Shown here in pieces: positions 45,357 through 55,035 of a DNA stretch of 64,000 nt. The notes under the pieces are model-generated. The model had not been told where the DNA came from, made no database searches, and saw only the letters and a list, made by a program, of their open reading frames with translations. The translations under genes and the position numbers were made by a program. The stretch spans positions 128,735 through 192,734 of the forward strand of contig NZ_JACSPQ010000005.1 of assembly GCF_014837055.1 (NCBI RefSeq). Direction: 5' to 3'. Origin of the DNA: Phocaeicola faecium. Lineage in GTDB: Bacteria > Bacteroidota > Bacteroidia > Bacteroidales > Bacteroidaceae. Positions within the stretch are counted from its first letter, which is position 1. The number at the start of each line of letters is the position of its first letter.

Positions 45357-45478
45357 GGAAAACGCAACCGCATGTTTTGGTTGACTCTACCGCATGTGTT
45401 ACTCGGTTCTTCCCATAGAAAAGCCTGACTTTCCGAATAGAATTTTTGTCTTCGGTAAGTCAGGCTTTTTATCTTATG
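45357..45478 (-). repeat. Intergenic repeat, copy D1
   Basis: Minus-orientation copy. Read on the plus strand it has AACGCAACCGCATG, CTCTACCGCATGTGTTACTC and GGTTCTTCCCATAGAA in the same order as the reverse complement of copies B and C. Its right third is replaced by or evolved into the terminator hairpin at 45419-45470. Ends approximate. Confidence 0.65.
45419..45470 (-). terminator. Terminator of the GHL10 gene, inside repeat D1
   Basis: A long stem, AAAAGCCTGACTT with AAGTCAGGCTTTT plus an inner CCGAA/TTCGG, with T residues on both sides. It lies 20 bases past the GHL10 stop codon. Confidence 0.8.
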
Positions 45479-45490
45479 AAAAGTAAAATA

Positions 45491-47155
45491 TTATCTTACG
45501 CAGATACCGATGAATCGGGTTTCCCCGTCGGGCATAAGCAGGGTGAGGCGGAAGAATCCTTTCCCCAGCGTGTCGGGCAGTTGGGTGGCAGAAGAGGGCA
45601 GACGCATCAGTTCTTCGCCGGTGGCATCGGTCACGATGAGCGTGGCGCCCGGAGGAATGGCAGGCAGGAGGTTTGAAAAGATTTGCGGACTGTTTTCGCG
45701 GGGCGCGTTGAACGACAGCGGGAGGCTCTCGTTGCCGAAGCGGTCGACGGCAGTCACTGCCCAATACATGCGTTGCTGCCACGGAAATGCGGGAGCGTGA
45801 ACATAGCGGGTGCTGTCAATGCGGCTTGCTATCAGGTTTTGGGGCAGATTCGTATCTACCGGATAACAGTCGGAAGCATAGATTCGGTAGTAAACGCCAC
45901 CCGCCGTATTGTCTGTCGATACCCCCCATTCCATTGTAGCCTTCTTGCTATCTATATTAAATGTATAACAAGTGGGAACAGACGGGGCGATGCTGTCTCC
46001 CCACGTCATGGGAGGAACAACTGCGGGGTAGATGTAAATTCTTTCTTTTAGCTCGTCGAACAGTCCTTTGGTGTTGTCCAGCAGGTATCGTGTACGGAAG
46101 TAAGCCTGTCCGTCCAATCGGTTTTCCCGCGTGAACGCTATTTGCCGGCACACTTCATCGAGCGCCCAGTTCTGTTCGCCGGGATGCAGAAAATAAATAC
46201 CCAGTCCGGGCACTACCCAGCGTTGGTTTTTATGCTCGTTCCAATCGAGCGCAAACGGATAAAATCCGTTTTTCTGAAAATACATCATCGGGAATATCAG
46301 GTCGTGAATACCCTCTGCCATCCATTTCTGTGCGTCTTGGTAAACCGTCTGGTAAGCGTTCCATCCCCTTGAAGAATAGCGTGGCGTATCTTTGTATTTC
46401 CCTATCGGCGAACTGCTTACCTTGACCCACGGTTTCAGCCTTTTGGTTTCGGTGTAAAGCCGTCGTACGATGTAAGTAATGTTGTCGCGCCTCCATTGTT
46501 CCAGTGATTTCCCTTTTCCGTACTTGCGAAACGTAGGCCGGTCGGGGAACGATTGGGCATCTTCAGGGTAACGGATGTAGTCCAAGTGGATTCCATCAAT
46601 ATCGTAACGCGACACAATCTCACGCACAATTCCCGCCAAATAGTCGGCCGTGGCAGGATTTCCGGGGTCAAGATACCACGCTTTCTTATACTGCTTGCAG
46701 AGTTCGGGGTGTTTCTTTACTACCGAATTCTTGCCTTGCAGTTTCACTTGGCGCAAGTTTCCCACCGGGATGGCTACTATCCAAGCGTGCAGTTCCATTC
46801 CCCGCTTATGACACTCCTCGACAGCAAAGTCCAACAAGTCGTATTGCGGATTTCCACCGGTATGCCCGGTAAGCGATTCGGCGAATCCCTCGAAAGCCGA
46901 AGGATAGATAACATCTCCGCGCAGGCGGGTTTGAAGCAGAATCGTATTGAAGTTTGCCCGCTTCAGTTCGTCCAATATATTACATAATTCCTGTTTTTGT
47001 CGGCGGATACCTTGAGGCGAACCGGCTTTGTGACTCGGAAAATCCAATGCGCCTATGGTAGTAAGCCATGCGGCACGGATTTCGAATTTAGACTGAGAGC
47101 GCATCGGCAAGATGGCAAAAATTCCCATTAATATAATCGCTATAAGTCTGCGCAT
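45491..47155 (-). CDS. GHL10 / DUF187 glycosidase-like protein
   Basis: 554 residues. A signal peptide (1 to about 20, 'ILPMRSQS') is followed by a TIM-barrel of the glycosyl hydrolase-like 10 family (DUF187) up to about 385: 'EIRAAWLTTIGALDFP', 'FNTILLQTRLRGDVIYPS', 'YDIDGIHLDYIRYPED', 'DLIFPMMYFQK'. A C-terminal fibronectin III-like part follows ('YAVTAVDRFGNESLP'-like 'WAVTAVDRFGNES'). The E. coli relative DigH/YddW cleaves denuded peptidoglycan glycan strands, so a periplasmic cell-wall role is plausible. Minus-strand -7 box TATCTTTG at 47175-47182. Confidence 0.87.
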   Translation of the reverse strand: MRRLIAIILMGIFAILPMRSQSKFEIRAAWLTTIGALDFPSHKAGSPQGIRRQKQELCNILDELKRANFNTILLQTRLRGDVIYPSAFEGFAESLTGHTGGNPQYDLLDFAVEECHKRGMELHAWIVAIPVGNLRQVKLQGKNSVVKKHPELCKQYKKAWYLDPGNPATADYLAGIVREIVSRYDIDGIHLDYIRYPEDAQSFPDRPTFRKYGKGKSLEQWRRDNITYIVRRLYTETKRLKPWVKVSSSPIGKYKDTPRYSSRGWNAYQTVYQDAQKWMAEGIHDLIFPMMYFQKNGFYPFALDWNEHKNQRWVVPGLGIYFLHPGEQNWALDEVCRQIAFTRENRLDGQAYFRTRYLLDNTKGLFDELKERIYIYPAVVPPMTWGDSIAPSVPTCYTFNIDSKKATMEWGVSTDNTAGGVYYRIYASDCYPVDTNLPQNLIASRIDSTRYVHAPAFPWQQRMYWAVTAVDRFGNESLPLSFNAPRENSPQIFSNLLPAIPPGATLIVTDATGEELMRLPSSATQLPDTLGKGFFRLTLLMPDGETRFIGICVR

Positions 47156-47241
47156 GAGGTTTATTTTTTCCGGGCAAAGATATAAAGTATTTGGCGGATT
47201 TATTACTTTTGTGCGATTCTAAATACTTATTAACTAAAGAT

Positions 47242-48483
47242 ATGAAAAAACAGATACTTCTACTTGCTGCGCTTGCTGCCGTGTCATCCGGGGTTACGGC
47301 ACAGAAAAAAGACTTCGGTTACAAATTTTATGGTCAGGTGCGTACCGATTTGTTTTATAACAGCCGTTCTAACTCGGAAACTGTCGACGGTTTGTTTTAT
47401 ATGTATCCGAATGACGTTGCGCCCGATGCCAACGGGGAAGACCTCAACGCCAAGCCCGACGGAAACTTCTATACGCTGTATACCCGTTTGGGACTGGACG
47501 TTAACGGACCTATGCTGGGCAAGGCAAAAACATCGGCGAAGGTAGAAGTCGACTTCCGGGGCTCCGGCACTACCTATTCGCTCTTCCGTATCCGTCACGT
47601 TTATTTCAATCTTGATTGGGGAACGTCGGCATTACTGGTGGGTCAGACTTGGCATCCGCTCTATGGCGATGTGGCTCCTGAAATATTGAATCTGAATATG
47701 GGTGCGCCTTACCAACCTTTTAGCCGCGCTCCGCAGATACGCTACCGATTTACGCAGAAACACTGGGTGCTGACCGCGGCAGCCATTTGGCAGTCGCAAT
47801 ATCTTTCCGTTGGTCCGAGCTCGAACCAGACAGGAAACACGGGGACACAGAAACACCAGCAGTTCATTAAAAACAGTTGCGTGCCGGAGTTTTATGTGGG
47901 AGCAGATTATAAGTCGCAAGGACTGCTTGTGGGTGCGGGCGTACACGTATCTTCCATCGCTCCCCGAAAACAGTCGGAGTATAACGATGCAGTATATAAA
48001 GTATCCGAACGCATCACGGGAGTATCCGGCGAAGCCCATGTGAAATATACTTATAACAAATTAATGGTTGCAGCAAAAACCGTACTTAGTTCGAACCTGA
48101 CCCAAACGAGCACCATCGGCGGTTACGGAATAACTTCGGTAGACACTCGTACCGGGGAACAGGAATATACCCCCTTGCGCGTATCGCATACTTGGCTAAG
48201 CGTAATGTACGGAAAGAAGTGGCGCGGAGGAATCTTTGCCGGATACTTGAAAAACTTAGGTGCTAAGGATGAAGTCAGCGGAATCCTCGGTACGGGAACG
48301 AAGATAGACCAACTGGGCACTGCCACTGCAGAGCTGACTTATAACCTGCCCAACTGGAAGTTCGGTGCCGAATATTCATGGACCGGGGCAGCATACGGTA
48401 CGAATACCGCCAAAGGAAGGGTAACCGACACCCATTTGGTGAAAAACAACCGTATCGTGTTTACCGCGCTTTTCCAATTCTGA
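47242..48483 (+). CDS. Outer-membrane porin-like beta-barrel protein
   Basis: 413 residues with a signal peptide (1 to about 21, 'SSGVTAQ') and a body of alternating amphipathic strands ending in an aromatic residue ('VFTALFQF'), typical of an outer-membrane barrel. 'KFYGQVRTDLFYNSR' and 'RHVYFNLDWGTSALLVGQTW' recall DcaP-type porins, but the family call is tentative. Start placed at 47242 (MKKQILLL); the upstream in-frame extension covers the -7 box TACTTTTG at 47204-47211. It may begin the operon with the two DUF3857 proteins, 16 bases before the first. Confidence 0.8.
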   Translation: MKKQILLLAALAAVSSGVTAQKKDFGYKFYGQVRTDLFYNSRSNSETVDGLFYMYPNDVAPDANGEDLNAKPDGNFYTLYTRLGLDVNGPMLGKAKTSAKVEVDFRGSGTTYSLFRIRHVYFNLDWGTSALLVGQTWHPLYGDVAPEILNLNMGAPYQPFSRAPQIRYRFTQKHWVLTAAAIWQSQYLSVGPSSNQTGNTGTQKHQQFIKNSCVPEFYVGADYKSQGLLVGAGVHVSSIAPRKQSEYNDAVYKVSERITGVSGEAHVKYTYNKLMVAAKTVLSSNLTQTSTIGGYGITSVDTRTGEQEYTPLRVSHTWLSVMYGKKWRGGIFAGYLKNLGAKDEVSGILGTGTKIDQLGTATAELTYNLPNWKFGAEYSWTGAAYGTNTAKGRVTDTHLVKNNRIVFTALFQF

Positions 48484-48499
48484 TAAATAAAATACGACC

Positions 48500-50458
48500 A
48501 TGAAAAAGAAACAATTATTGACGCTTGCGTTGTTTTTCACTGCATCTGCCGCTGTGCAGGGACAATCGTGGAAAATGTACGAACAGCGCGCCGGGTCGCA
48601 AGAATATGCCGGTGCGGATTATGTGACGTTGCTCGATAGTACCCATGTTTCCGTCCGTCCCACCGGACAAGGTTCTTTCGCTGTCTGTAAGGTTATCAAA
48701 GTACAGAACCTGAAAGGCGCGTTAAGCAACCGGGTTTTGAAATACGATTACGACCCTCTGACGGCAGCCGCTGCGTTCCGTCGCGTAACCATTTGGCATT
48801 CCGACGGTACTTCTACCGAAATAGATGTGGCAAAGACATGCGATTATGTAGCTCCTGCCCGCGCCATTTACTGGGGCGCACGTCAAATCATGCTGGAGTT
48901 AGGTGCGCTTCGTCCCGGAGACGTGATAGATTATGAAGTAGAAAAGAAAGGATTTACATACGCCTTGTTAGCCGATTTGCCGACAGACGATGATTCGCGT
49001 TTCATACCTCCCATGCGCGGACAGTTTTACGATATCGTTCCTTTCTGGGCAACCGAACCCACGGTGCGCAAAGTTTATAAAGTGGTAATCCCGAAAGAAA
49101 AAGACATGCAGTATCAGTTTTATCAAGGTGCATGTACTTCATCGGTACGCTTTGAGGGAGAAGGCAAGGCTTATACGTTTGCAATGGATGGCCTGATGCC
49201 GTTTGCCAAAGAGCCGAATATGGTAGATTTCTTCGATGCAGCCCCGAAGCTGATGATGTCTACCACCCCCGATTGGCGCGAGAAATCCCGTTGGTTTAAT
49301 AAGGTAAACGAAGATTACGGCAGTTTTGACGCTATTCCTGAAGCTCAGAAGAAGGTAGACGAACTGATAAAAGGGAAAAAGACAGAGATGGAAAAGATAG
49401 CCGTACTTACTCACTGGGTGGCAGACAACATCCGCTATGCCGGAGTAACGATGGGAAAAGGTGAAGGCTTTACGCTTCATAACCTGAAGATGAACTATAC
49501 AGACCGGTGTGGAGTGTGCAAGGATATCGCAGGCACACTGATAGCTTTCCTTCGTATGGCTGGATTTGAAGCCTATCCCGCAATGACGATGGCGGGCAGT
49601 AGGGTAGAAACCATCCCTGCCGACCACTTTAACCATTGCGTGGCAGTGGTGCGTCTGTCGGATGGAACACTGATGCCGCTCGACCCTACGTGGGTGCCTT
49701 TCTGCCGTGAGCTGTGGAGCAGTGCCGAACAGCAACAAAACTATTTGCCCGGCATCCCCGAAGGTTCAGACCTTTGCGTTACTCCGCTTTCGGCTCCTGA
49801 CAACCATTACGTGCGTATCCATGCCGATAATCAAATCGATGAAAAAGGAACGCTGAAAGGCTCGTTTACCATTACTGCCGAGGGACAAAGCGACAGCAAT
49901 ATCCGCCGTATCTTCACTACGGGCTTTCAGAGCGAATGGCACAACACGATGGAGCGCCAGCTTCTGAACGTTTCTCCCAAAGCCCGTCTGATAAGCGTGG
50001 ATTATGGGAAAAGCCCCAAAGACTACCAGAAAGCGCCCATCCGCATTACTTTCCGCTATGAGATTCCTTCGTATGCCATGAAGGGTACTGACGAATTAGT
50101 GTTTAAACCCTTCGTGATGAATAATTTGTATACGCAGGTAATGAGCTATTTGCGCATTGATACGAGCCTTGAGACTCGTAAATATGCCTTTAAGGATGCT
50201 TGTTCGCGTTTGGTAGAGTTGGATGAAACACTCCGTATCCCGGCGGGGTATCAGTTACAGAACGAAGCGAAGAACGATGAAATATCCGGGCAGGCTGCCG
50301 ATTTTGAAGGCACGCTTCGGCAGAGCGGAAACAAACTACAGTTGAATACCCGTCTGGCACTGAAGAAACGTGTTTACGAGGCATCCGATTGGGAGAACTT
50401 CCGTAATGCGGTAAATACAAGCAAGACTTACGGTGAATACCTTGTGATTAAAAAGTAA
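48500..50458 (+). CDS. DUF3857 and transglutaminase-domain protein
   Basis: 652 residues: a signal peptide (1 to about 21, 'AAVQGQS'), a DUF3857 domain (about 35-240) and a transglutaminase-like core with a complete triad, Cys340 ('RCGVCKD'), His379 ('HFNHCVAV') and Asp395 ('LDPTW'), then a C-terminal beta-rich DUF2569-like or unassigned part. Periplasmic or surface-exposed; it may cross-link, or cut and reseal, amide bonds in protein or peptidoglycan. Followed after 31 bases by a paralogue. Confidence 0.88.
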   Translation: MKKKQLLTLALFFTASAAVQGQSWKMYEQRAGSQEYAGADYVTLLDSTHVSVRPTGQGSFAVCKVIKVQNLKGALSNRVLKYDYDPLTAAAAFRRVTIWHSDGTSTEIDVAKTCDYVAPARAIYWGARQIMLELGALRPGDVIDYEVEKKGFTYALLADLPTDDDSRFIPPMRGQFYDIVPFWATEPTVRKVYKVVIPKEKDMQYQFYQGACTSSVRFEGEGKAYTFAMDGLMPFAKEPNMVDFFDAAPKLMMSTTPDWREKSRWFNKVNEDYGSFDAIPEAQKKVDELIKGKKTEMEKIAVLTHWVADNIRYAGVTMGKGEGFTLHNLKMNYTDRCGVCKDIAGTLIAFLRMAGFEAYPAMTMAGSRVETIPADHFNHCVAVVRLSDGTLMPLDPTWVPFCRELWSSAEQQQNYLPGIPEGSDLCVTPLSAPDNHYVRIHADNQIDEKGTLKGSFTITAEGQSDSNIRRIFTTGFQSEWHNTMERQLLNVSPKARLISVDYGKSPKDYQKAPIRITFRYEIPSYAMKGTDELVFKPFVMNNLYTQVMSYLRIDTSLETRKYAFKDACSRLVELDETLRIPAGYQLQNEAKNDEISGQAADFEGTLRQSGNKLQLNTRLALKKRVYEASDWENFRNAVNTSKTYGEYLVIKK

Positions 50459-50489
50459 ATTAAGAACAACAAACGATAATAATATACAG

Positions 50490-52127
50490 ATGAAGACACT
50501 ATCTTTTTACATCGGAATCTTTGTATTCCTGCTTTGTGCTTCTTCCGTACGGGCTGCTTCCGAGGCTGAGTTCCGCGTTTTGTCGAAACATTACACGCTT
50601 CATGCCGACGGCAGTCAGGAGCTTCGGGTTAAGAAAGAGCTGACACTCTATACACATGCGGCGATGAACGGTCTTTACGGGGAAACTTTCATTACTTACG
50701 ACCCGCAGTATCAGGAGTTGAAAATACACGAATCATACACTCGACAGAAAGACGGAACCATTGTCAAAACTCCCGATAACGCTTTTGTGGGGGTGCTTCC
50801 TTCATCGGCGAAAGATGCTCCGGCATATAATCGCCTGAAAGAAATGGTAGTAGTGCATACCGGATTAGAGTTGGGGGCAACCATCGTATTGGATTATTCC
50901 ATCGTCAGCCGTGCCGGATATTTGCCTGCGCTGGACGTTTGTTGTCCCGTGCGTGAGCTTAGTCCGATAAAAGAATTTACATGTACGGTGGAAGTTCCTT
51001 CGGGTGTAGAACTTCATACCGAGTTGCTGAACAGCTCCGTGCGTCCACAAAAAACGGATACGGGCAACGGCAAGGTATGCTGGCAGTGGAAGTTGAAGAA
51101 CGTCGAGCCGCGTCCGTACGCTTACCCTTCATCTTATATAAAAGGTATGAGCACGGTACAACAAGTGGCAAGCGGCATGATGCCGGTTGTCGTGGCCTCT
51201 ACTTATCCTTCGTACACCGATGCCTTAAAGAACCTTCGGGAACAGTTTGCTCTGGGAGATGAGGCGGCGGTAAAAGCGAAAGCAGTAGAGTTGACAAAGG
51301 ATGCGGGCAATGACAGGCAGAAGAAGCGTGATGCCATCGGTCAATACATGATGCTCATGTACAGCCGTCTGGCTACGGTGGGTGTTTCTTTGCAGGAGGC
51401 AGGCTACCGTTTGCGTCCGGCTTCGGAAGTAATTCGTTCAGGATACGGTACGCAGGCAGAACTGGTAAACTTGGATGTGGCTCTGCAACGTGCCGCAGGA
51501 CTGAATGCCGAGGTTGTGGTATGTCGGTTGCAGTCAGACGCTATGGGCTTGAGCGGCATTGTCTCCGTTTTTGCCAAAAGCGAATTAATGGCTTCGAAAG
51601 TTCCTCAGCAGGGATTGGAGGAGGCGGCTCTGAAAGATTATATGACCGTAACCGACCTGCAAGGCAATCCGGTTGAACTTACATCCTCTCCATCAAGCAG
51701 CATTACCTCTTATACATTTAAAGCCGACGATAAGCGCATCCGGACATTGCCCAACGGTTATCGCGTAGCAACGGCAGAAGGACGTAATCCGGCGTTTGGG
51801 ATATTTTATTCGTATGCCACTAATACGTCTGTTCCAGCAAATATCTTGCTTCCCCAAAAGTATAACCACACGGTTGAAACGACAGTGGAATTGCCCGCAG
51901 GCATGACATGGATGAAGAAAACCGATAAAGAGGTTACGAACGCTTTCGGTAAAATAGCTTTTAAGTATGCGGAAGCAGACGGAAAGGTAAAAGTAACTTG
52001 TACTTTCGTTATCGACAAATTATTGGTAACTCCTGCCGATTATAAAGAATTTTATGCTTTGATGAGCGAATTGAAAGACGAGAATAACTACACGTTGGTT
52101 TTTATTTCACCGGACAGCATGGATTAA
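50490..52127 (+). CDS. DUF3857 protein with degenerate transglutaminase core
   Basis: 545 residues: a signal peptide (1-22, 'SSVRAAS'), a DUF3857 domain (about 28-225) and a transglutaminase-like region that has lost its active site. The motif 'GTQAELVNLDVALQRAAG' (320-337) aligns without gaps to the family's 'GDCKDKATLL..ALLRAAG' pattern, with Gln322 in place of the catalytic Cys and Glu324 for the Asp. It is probably a non-catalytic partner of the preceding paralogue (inference). A terminator follows at 52190. Confidence 0.85.
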   Translation: MKTLSFYIGIFVFLLCASSVRAASEAEFRVLSKHYTLHADGSQELRVKKELTLYTHAAMNGLYGETFITYDPQYQELKIHESYTRQKDGTIVKTPDNAFVGVLPSSAKDAPAYNRLKEMVVVHTGLELGATIVLDYSIVSRAGYLPALDVCCPVRELSPIKEFTCTVEVPSGVELHTELLNSSVRPQKTDTGNGKVCWQWKLKNVEPRPYAYPSSYIKGMSTVQQVASGMMPVVVASTYPSYTDALKNLREQFALGDEAAVKAKAVELTKDAGNDRQKKRDAIGQYMMLMYSRLATVGVSLQEAGYRLRPASEVIRSGYGTQAELVNLDVALQRAAGLNAEVVVCRLQSDAMGLSGIVSVFAKSELMASKVPQQGLEEAALKDYMTVTDLQGNPVELTSSPSSSITSYTFKADDKRIRTLPNGYRVATAEGRNPAFGIFYSYATNTSVPANILLPQKYNHTVETTVELPAGMTWMKKTDKEVTNAFGKIAFKYAEADGKVKVTCTFVIDKLLVTPADYKEFYALMSELKDENNYTLVFISPDSMD

Positions 52128-52189
52128 AATATGCCGGCAGCGTATGAAAGCCGTACTTTTTCGCGCGTAATCGGTATATAAAAAACGGA

Positions 52190-52228
52190 GCGGGAAGAGG
52201 TTTGCAGAAACTTCTTCCTGCTTTTTTT
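52190..52228 (+). terminator. Terminator of the DUF3857 operon
   Basis: A 14-bp stem with two G-T pairs (GCGGGAAGAGGTTT / AAACTTCTTCCTGC) and a 4-base loop, then seven T residues. Confidence 0.9.
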
Positions 52229-52245
52229 ATGTGAAAAAATGTCCC

Positions 52246-52369
52246 GAAAAACGCAACCGTTAGCGTTACTCATTCCATGCGGATGCGTTGCCCCTTTCTA
52301 CCCATAGCGTTGCCCTGTTCTACCGTTAGTTTTTTTTCAGGTTTCCTGCCAAGCCGTAAAAGGTTTAAA
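52246..52369 (-). repeat. Intergenic repeat, copy D2
   Basis: Minus-orientation copy. Its plus strand aligns along the whole length to the reverse complement of copy B: AACGCAACCGTTAGCGTT, GCGTTGCCC, TTTCTACCCATAG, then TTTTCAGGTTTCC and a GTTTAAA end. Confidence 0.8.
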
Positions 52370-52392
52370 ATTAAGTTTTAATCCATTTCTCT

Positions 52393-52424
52393 TTTGGGAA
52401 TACGCCGCGAATAATTTAAATTTG
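52393..52424 (+). promoter_or_regulatory. Bacteroides-type promoter of the GH2 gene
   Basis: TTTG at 52393-52396, a 20-base spacer and TAAATTTG at 52417-52424. Confidence 0.75.
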
Positions 52425-52450
52425 TAGCAAATAACCTAAAAAGAAAATCT

Positions 52451-55024
52451 ATGTTGCAACTCGGAATAAAACACGAAAAATGGATGTTGCTCATGACGGC
52501 TCTGTGGGTAGCGGTATCCTTGTCTGCACAACGCGAAATGAAAACCATCAACGACGGTTGGGAGTTCCGAAAACCTGCGGATACGGAATGGACATCAGTC
52601 AATATCCCTCACACGTTTAATCTGGATGCATACCGGCAGCCCAATTATTATCAAGGCAAAGGATTGTATCGGCGCGTTCTGACGTTACCCGAAGTAGACC
52701 CGCACCGTCGTTATTATCTGAAAATAGATGCGGCGAGTAAAGCGGCAGAGGTTACGGTCAACGGAAAGTCGGCAGGCAGTCATGCCGGTGGCTATACGGC
52801 GTTTGTTGTAGATGTGACCGATTATATCCAAAAAGAAAATATCATAGAAATAACGGTCGATAACGGTAGGAAAGACATAACGCCCATATCAGCGGATTTT
52901 ACGTTTTGGGGAGGAATTTATCGGGACGTATGGTTGGTGTCTACTCCCGAACAGCATTTCCGTATGGATAATATGGGCTCGGACGGGGTGTTTGTCAGTA
53001 CGCCCGAAGTGAACGGGCAGCGCGGAAAGATTCAGGTGAAAGGCGAGGTGACCAACGATGCCGAGACAGCGGTCACCCTCGAAGTGCAGAATCAGATTTA
53101 CAGTCCGCAGGGAGATTTGTTGCAAACCCGAAAACAGAAAGTAAAACTGAAGGCGGGGGAAACGCGCGAGTTCGGTTACGTATCGGATGTAATTGCAAAC
53201 CCGGATTTGTGGTCGCCGGAAACACCCTCGCTTTATAAGGTCAAGACACAACTCCTTAATCCGAAAACCAATGAGGTCATTGATGAAAAGACAAATAAAG
53301 TAGGGTTCCGCTGGTTTGCTTTCGATGGAAACAAAGGCTTCAGTTTGAATGGGAAACCTTACAAACTGCGTGGGGTGAATCGCCACCAAGACCAAGCTCC
53401 GGTAGGCGTAGCGTTAGACGACGAGGCACATCGCCGCGACATTCGGCTGATAAAAGAGTTAGGATGTAACTTCATCCGTATTTCGCATTATCCTCAAGAT
53501 GACGCGATAGTAGAGATGTGTGATGAGCTGGGACTGCTTGCATGGGAAGAAATCCCCATCATCAATATCGTACCCGATACGCCGGGTTATGCAGATAATT
53601 GCGAACTGAATTTAAGGGAAATGATTCGCCAGCATTACAATCATCCTTCAATTATAGCATGGGGATATATGAATGAAATCCTTTTGACGGTTCCTCCGGT
53701 CGACAGTCCGGAATGGCAGCCCTGTAAAGAGCGTACCGTGGCATTGGCGCAGCGGCTTGAAGCTGCGCTGAAAGAGGAAGACTCAAGTAGGGTGAGCGTG
53801 ATGGCGTTTAACATGACAAACCTATATAATGAAATAGGTCTCGACTTAGAAGACGTGGTAGGCTGGAACCTGTATCAGGGATGGTATGTCGATAAGCTGG
53901 AAGATTTTAATAAATGGTGTGAAGACCAGCATCGGCGTTACCCTCACCACCCTATGATAATCAGCGAATGGGGTGCGGGGAGCGACCGTCGCCTGCATAC
54001 TACCGAAGGGCGGGCTTTCGATTTCAGTATGGAATATCAGCAGACTTACGTAGAACATTATTTGCCTTTTATCGAGGAGAAAGAATGGATAAGCGGTTGT
54101 ACTTACTGGAATTTTATCGATTTTAATGTTGCTGCCCGTCAGGAATCTATGCCGAGGGTAAATAATAAAGGCTTGTTTTACAATGACCGTACCCATAAAG
54201 ACGTGGCGTATTATTTCAAGTCGATGTGGCGGAAAGACATTCCGGTACTGCGGATAGCCAGTCGCGACTGGAAAGTACGTGTAGGAAAGGAAGGTGAAAC
54301 TCAGCAGATAAAACTTTATTCCAATTTGCCGGAAGTAGAGTTATTTGTAAACGGTGAGTCGGCAGGAAAGCAGGCAACCGATAATTGCCATGCTGTTTTT
54401 AATGTTGTGCTTCCGGTGGGAACTTCCGTATTGACGGCACAAGGTGTCTATGGGAATAAACCGGTAGAAGATGTTATGACCATTGACTTCCGTCCGCTCC
54501 CGGATTTATCGGAAGGAGATGAACTGGCAATCAATGTGGGAAGCAACTGTTTCTTTACCTCGGCATTGAGTAACCTTACTTGGCTTCCCGATCGTCCTTA
54601 TGTTCCGGGTAGCTGGGGATACGTAAGCGGTGAAGCACGCAGCACTACTTCCGAGATTGTTAATACGGTAGACGTTCCGCTTTATCAGACACGGCGCGAA
54701 GGCGAATTTACTTATAAGATTGACGCTCCGGACGGAAACTATGAAGTAGAGTTGCTGATGGCTGATGTAACTCGTCCGGCGGCGCAACTTGCCAATCTGT
54801 TGGGGAAAAATAAAAGCGAAGAAACAGCAGGAGAAACTCGTTTCAATATTGTTATTTGTGGAAGACAGGTCGAAACAAATTTTTCTCCGGCCGATGGAGG
54901 ACGTTACCGTACAGCTTTTAAGCGTCGGTATATCGTATGCAATGAGGAGGGTTGTATAACCATCGCTCTGGAAGCTGTTAAGGGAAAACCATTTATATCC
55001 GGCATTAAAGTAAGAAAACTATAA
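52451..55024 (+). CDS. Glycoside hydrolase family 2 (beta-galactosidase-like)
   Basis: 857 residues: a signal peptide ending near 'SLSAQ' (about residue 27), an N-terminal jelly-roll sugar-binding domain, an immunoglobulin-like domain, a TIM barrel with acid/base Glu409 ('WGYMNEI') and nucleophile Glu506 ('ISEWGAG'), a DUF4982-like part and a C-terminal malectin-like domain. Such enzymes cut terminal beta-galactosides or glucuronides in the periplasm; the exact sugar is not settled by the motifs. ATG 52484 (MLLMTALW) is an alternative start that gives a more typical signal peptide. Confidence 0.9.
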   Translation: MLQLGIKHEKWMLLMTALWVAVSLSAQREMKTINDGWEFRKPADTEWTSVNIPHTFNLDAYRQPNYYQGKGLYRRVLTLPEVDPHRRYYLKIDAASKAAEVTVNGKSAGSHAGGYTAFVVDVTDYIQKENIIEITVDNGRKDITPISADFTFWGGIYRDVWLVSTPEQHFRMDNMGSDGVFVSTPEVNGQRGKIQVKGEVTNDAETAVTLEVQNQIYSPQGDLLQTRKQKVKLKAGETREFGYVSDVIANPDLWSPETPSLYKVKTQLLNPKTNEVIDEKTNKVGFRWFAFDGNKGFSLNGKPYKLRGVNRHQDQAPVGVALDDEAHRRDIRLIKELGCNFIRISHYPQDDAIVEMCDELGLLAWEEIPIINIVPDTPGYADNCELNLREMIRQHYNHPSIIAWGYMNEILLTVPPVDSPEWQPCKERTVALAQRLEAALKEEDSSRVSVMAFNMTNLYNEIGLDLEDVVGWNLYQGWYVDKLEDFNKWCEDQHRRYPHHPMIISEWGAGSDRRLHTTEGRAFDFSMEYQQTYVEHYLPFIEEKEWISGCTYWNFIDFNVAARQESMPRVNNKGLFYNDRTHKDVAYYFKSMWRKDIPVLRIASRDWKVRVGKEGETQQIKLYSNLPEVELFVNGESAGKQATDNCHAVFNVVLPVGTSVLTAQGVYGNKPVEDVMTIDFRPLPDLSEGDELAINVGSNCFFTSALSNLTWLPDRPYVPGSWGYVSGEARSTTSEIVNTVDVPLYQTRREGEFTYKIDAPDGNYEVELLMADVTRPAAQLANLLGKNKSEETAGETRFNIVICGRQVETNFSPADGGRYRTAFKRRYIVCNEEGCITIALEAVKGKPFISGIKVRKL

Positions 55025-55035
55025 ATATTTTTGTT

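Larger units (their letters stand above)
45114..45490. other. Non-coding interval between the GHL10 gene and SusC
   Basis: 377 bases on the minus-strand path: the terminator of the GHL10 gene and repeat copy D1 (45357-45478), then an AT-rich stretch, then the SusC promoter (45152-45182) and a short leader. Confidence 0.6.
52128..52450. other. Non-coding interval with terminator, repeat D2 and promoter
   Basis: 323 bases fully accounted for: terminator 52190-52228, repeat 52246-52369, promoter 52393-52424 and a short leader. Confidence 0.65.

Noticed and set aside
39877-47155. A complete polysaccharide utilisation locus around SusC/SusD
   Set aside because: The pair has its own promoter and terminator and no clear glycan enzyme or sensor; the GHL10 gene is separated by a terminator and looks like a cell-wall enzyme.
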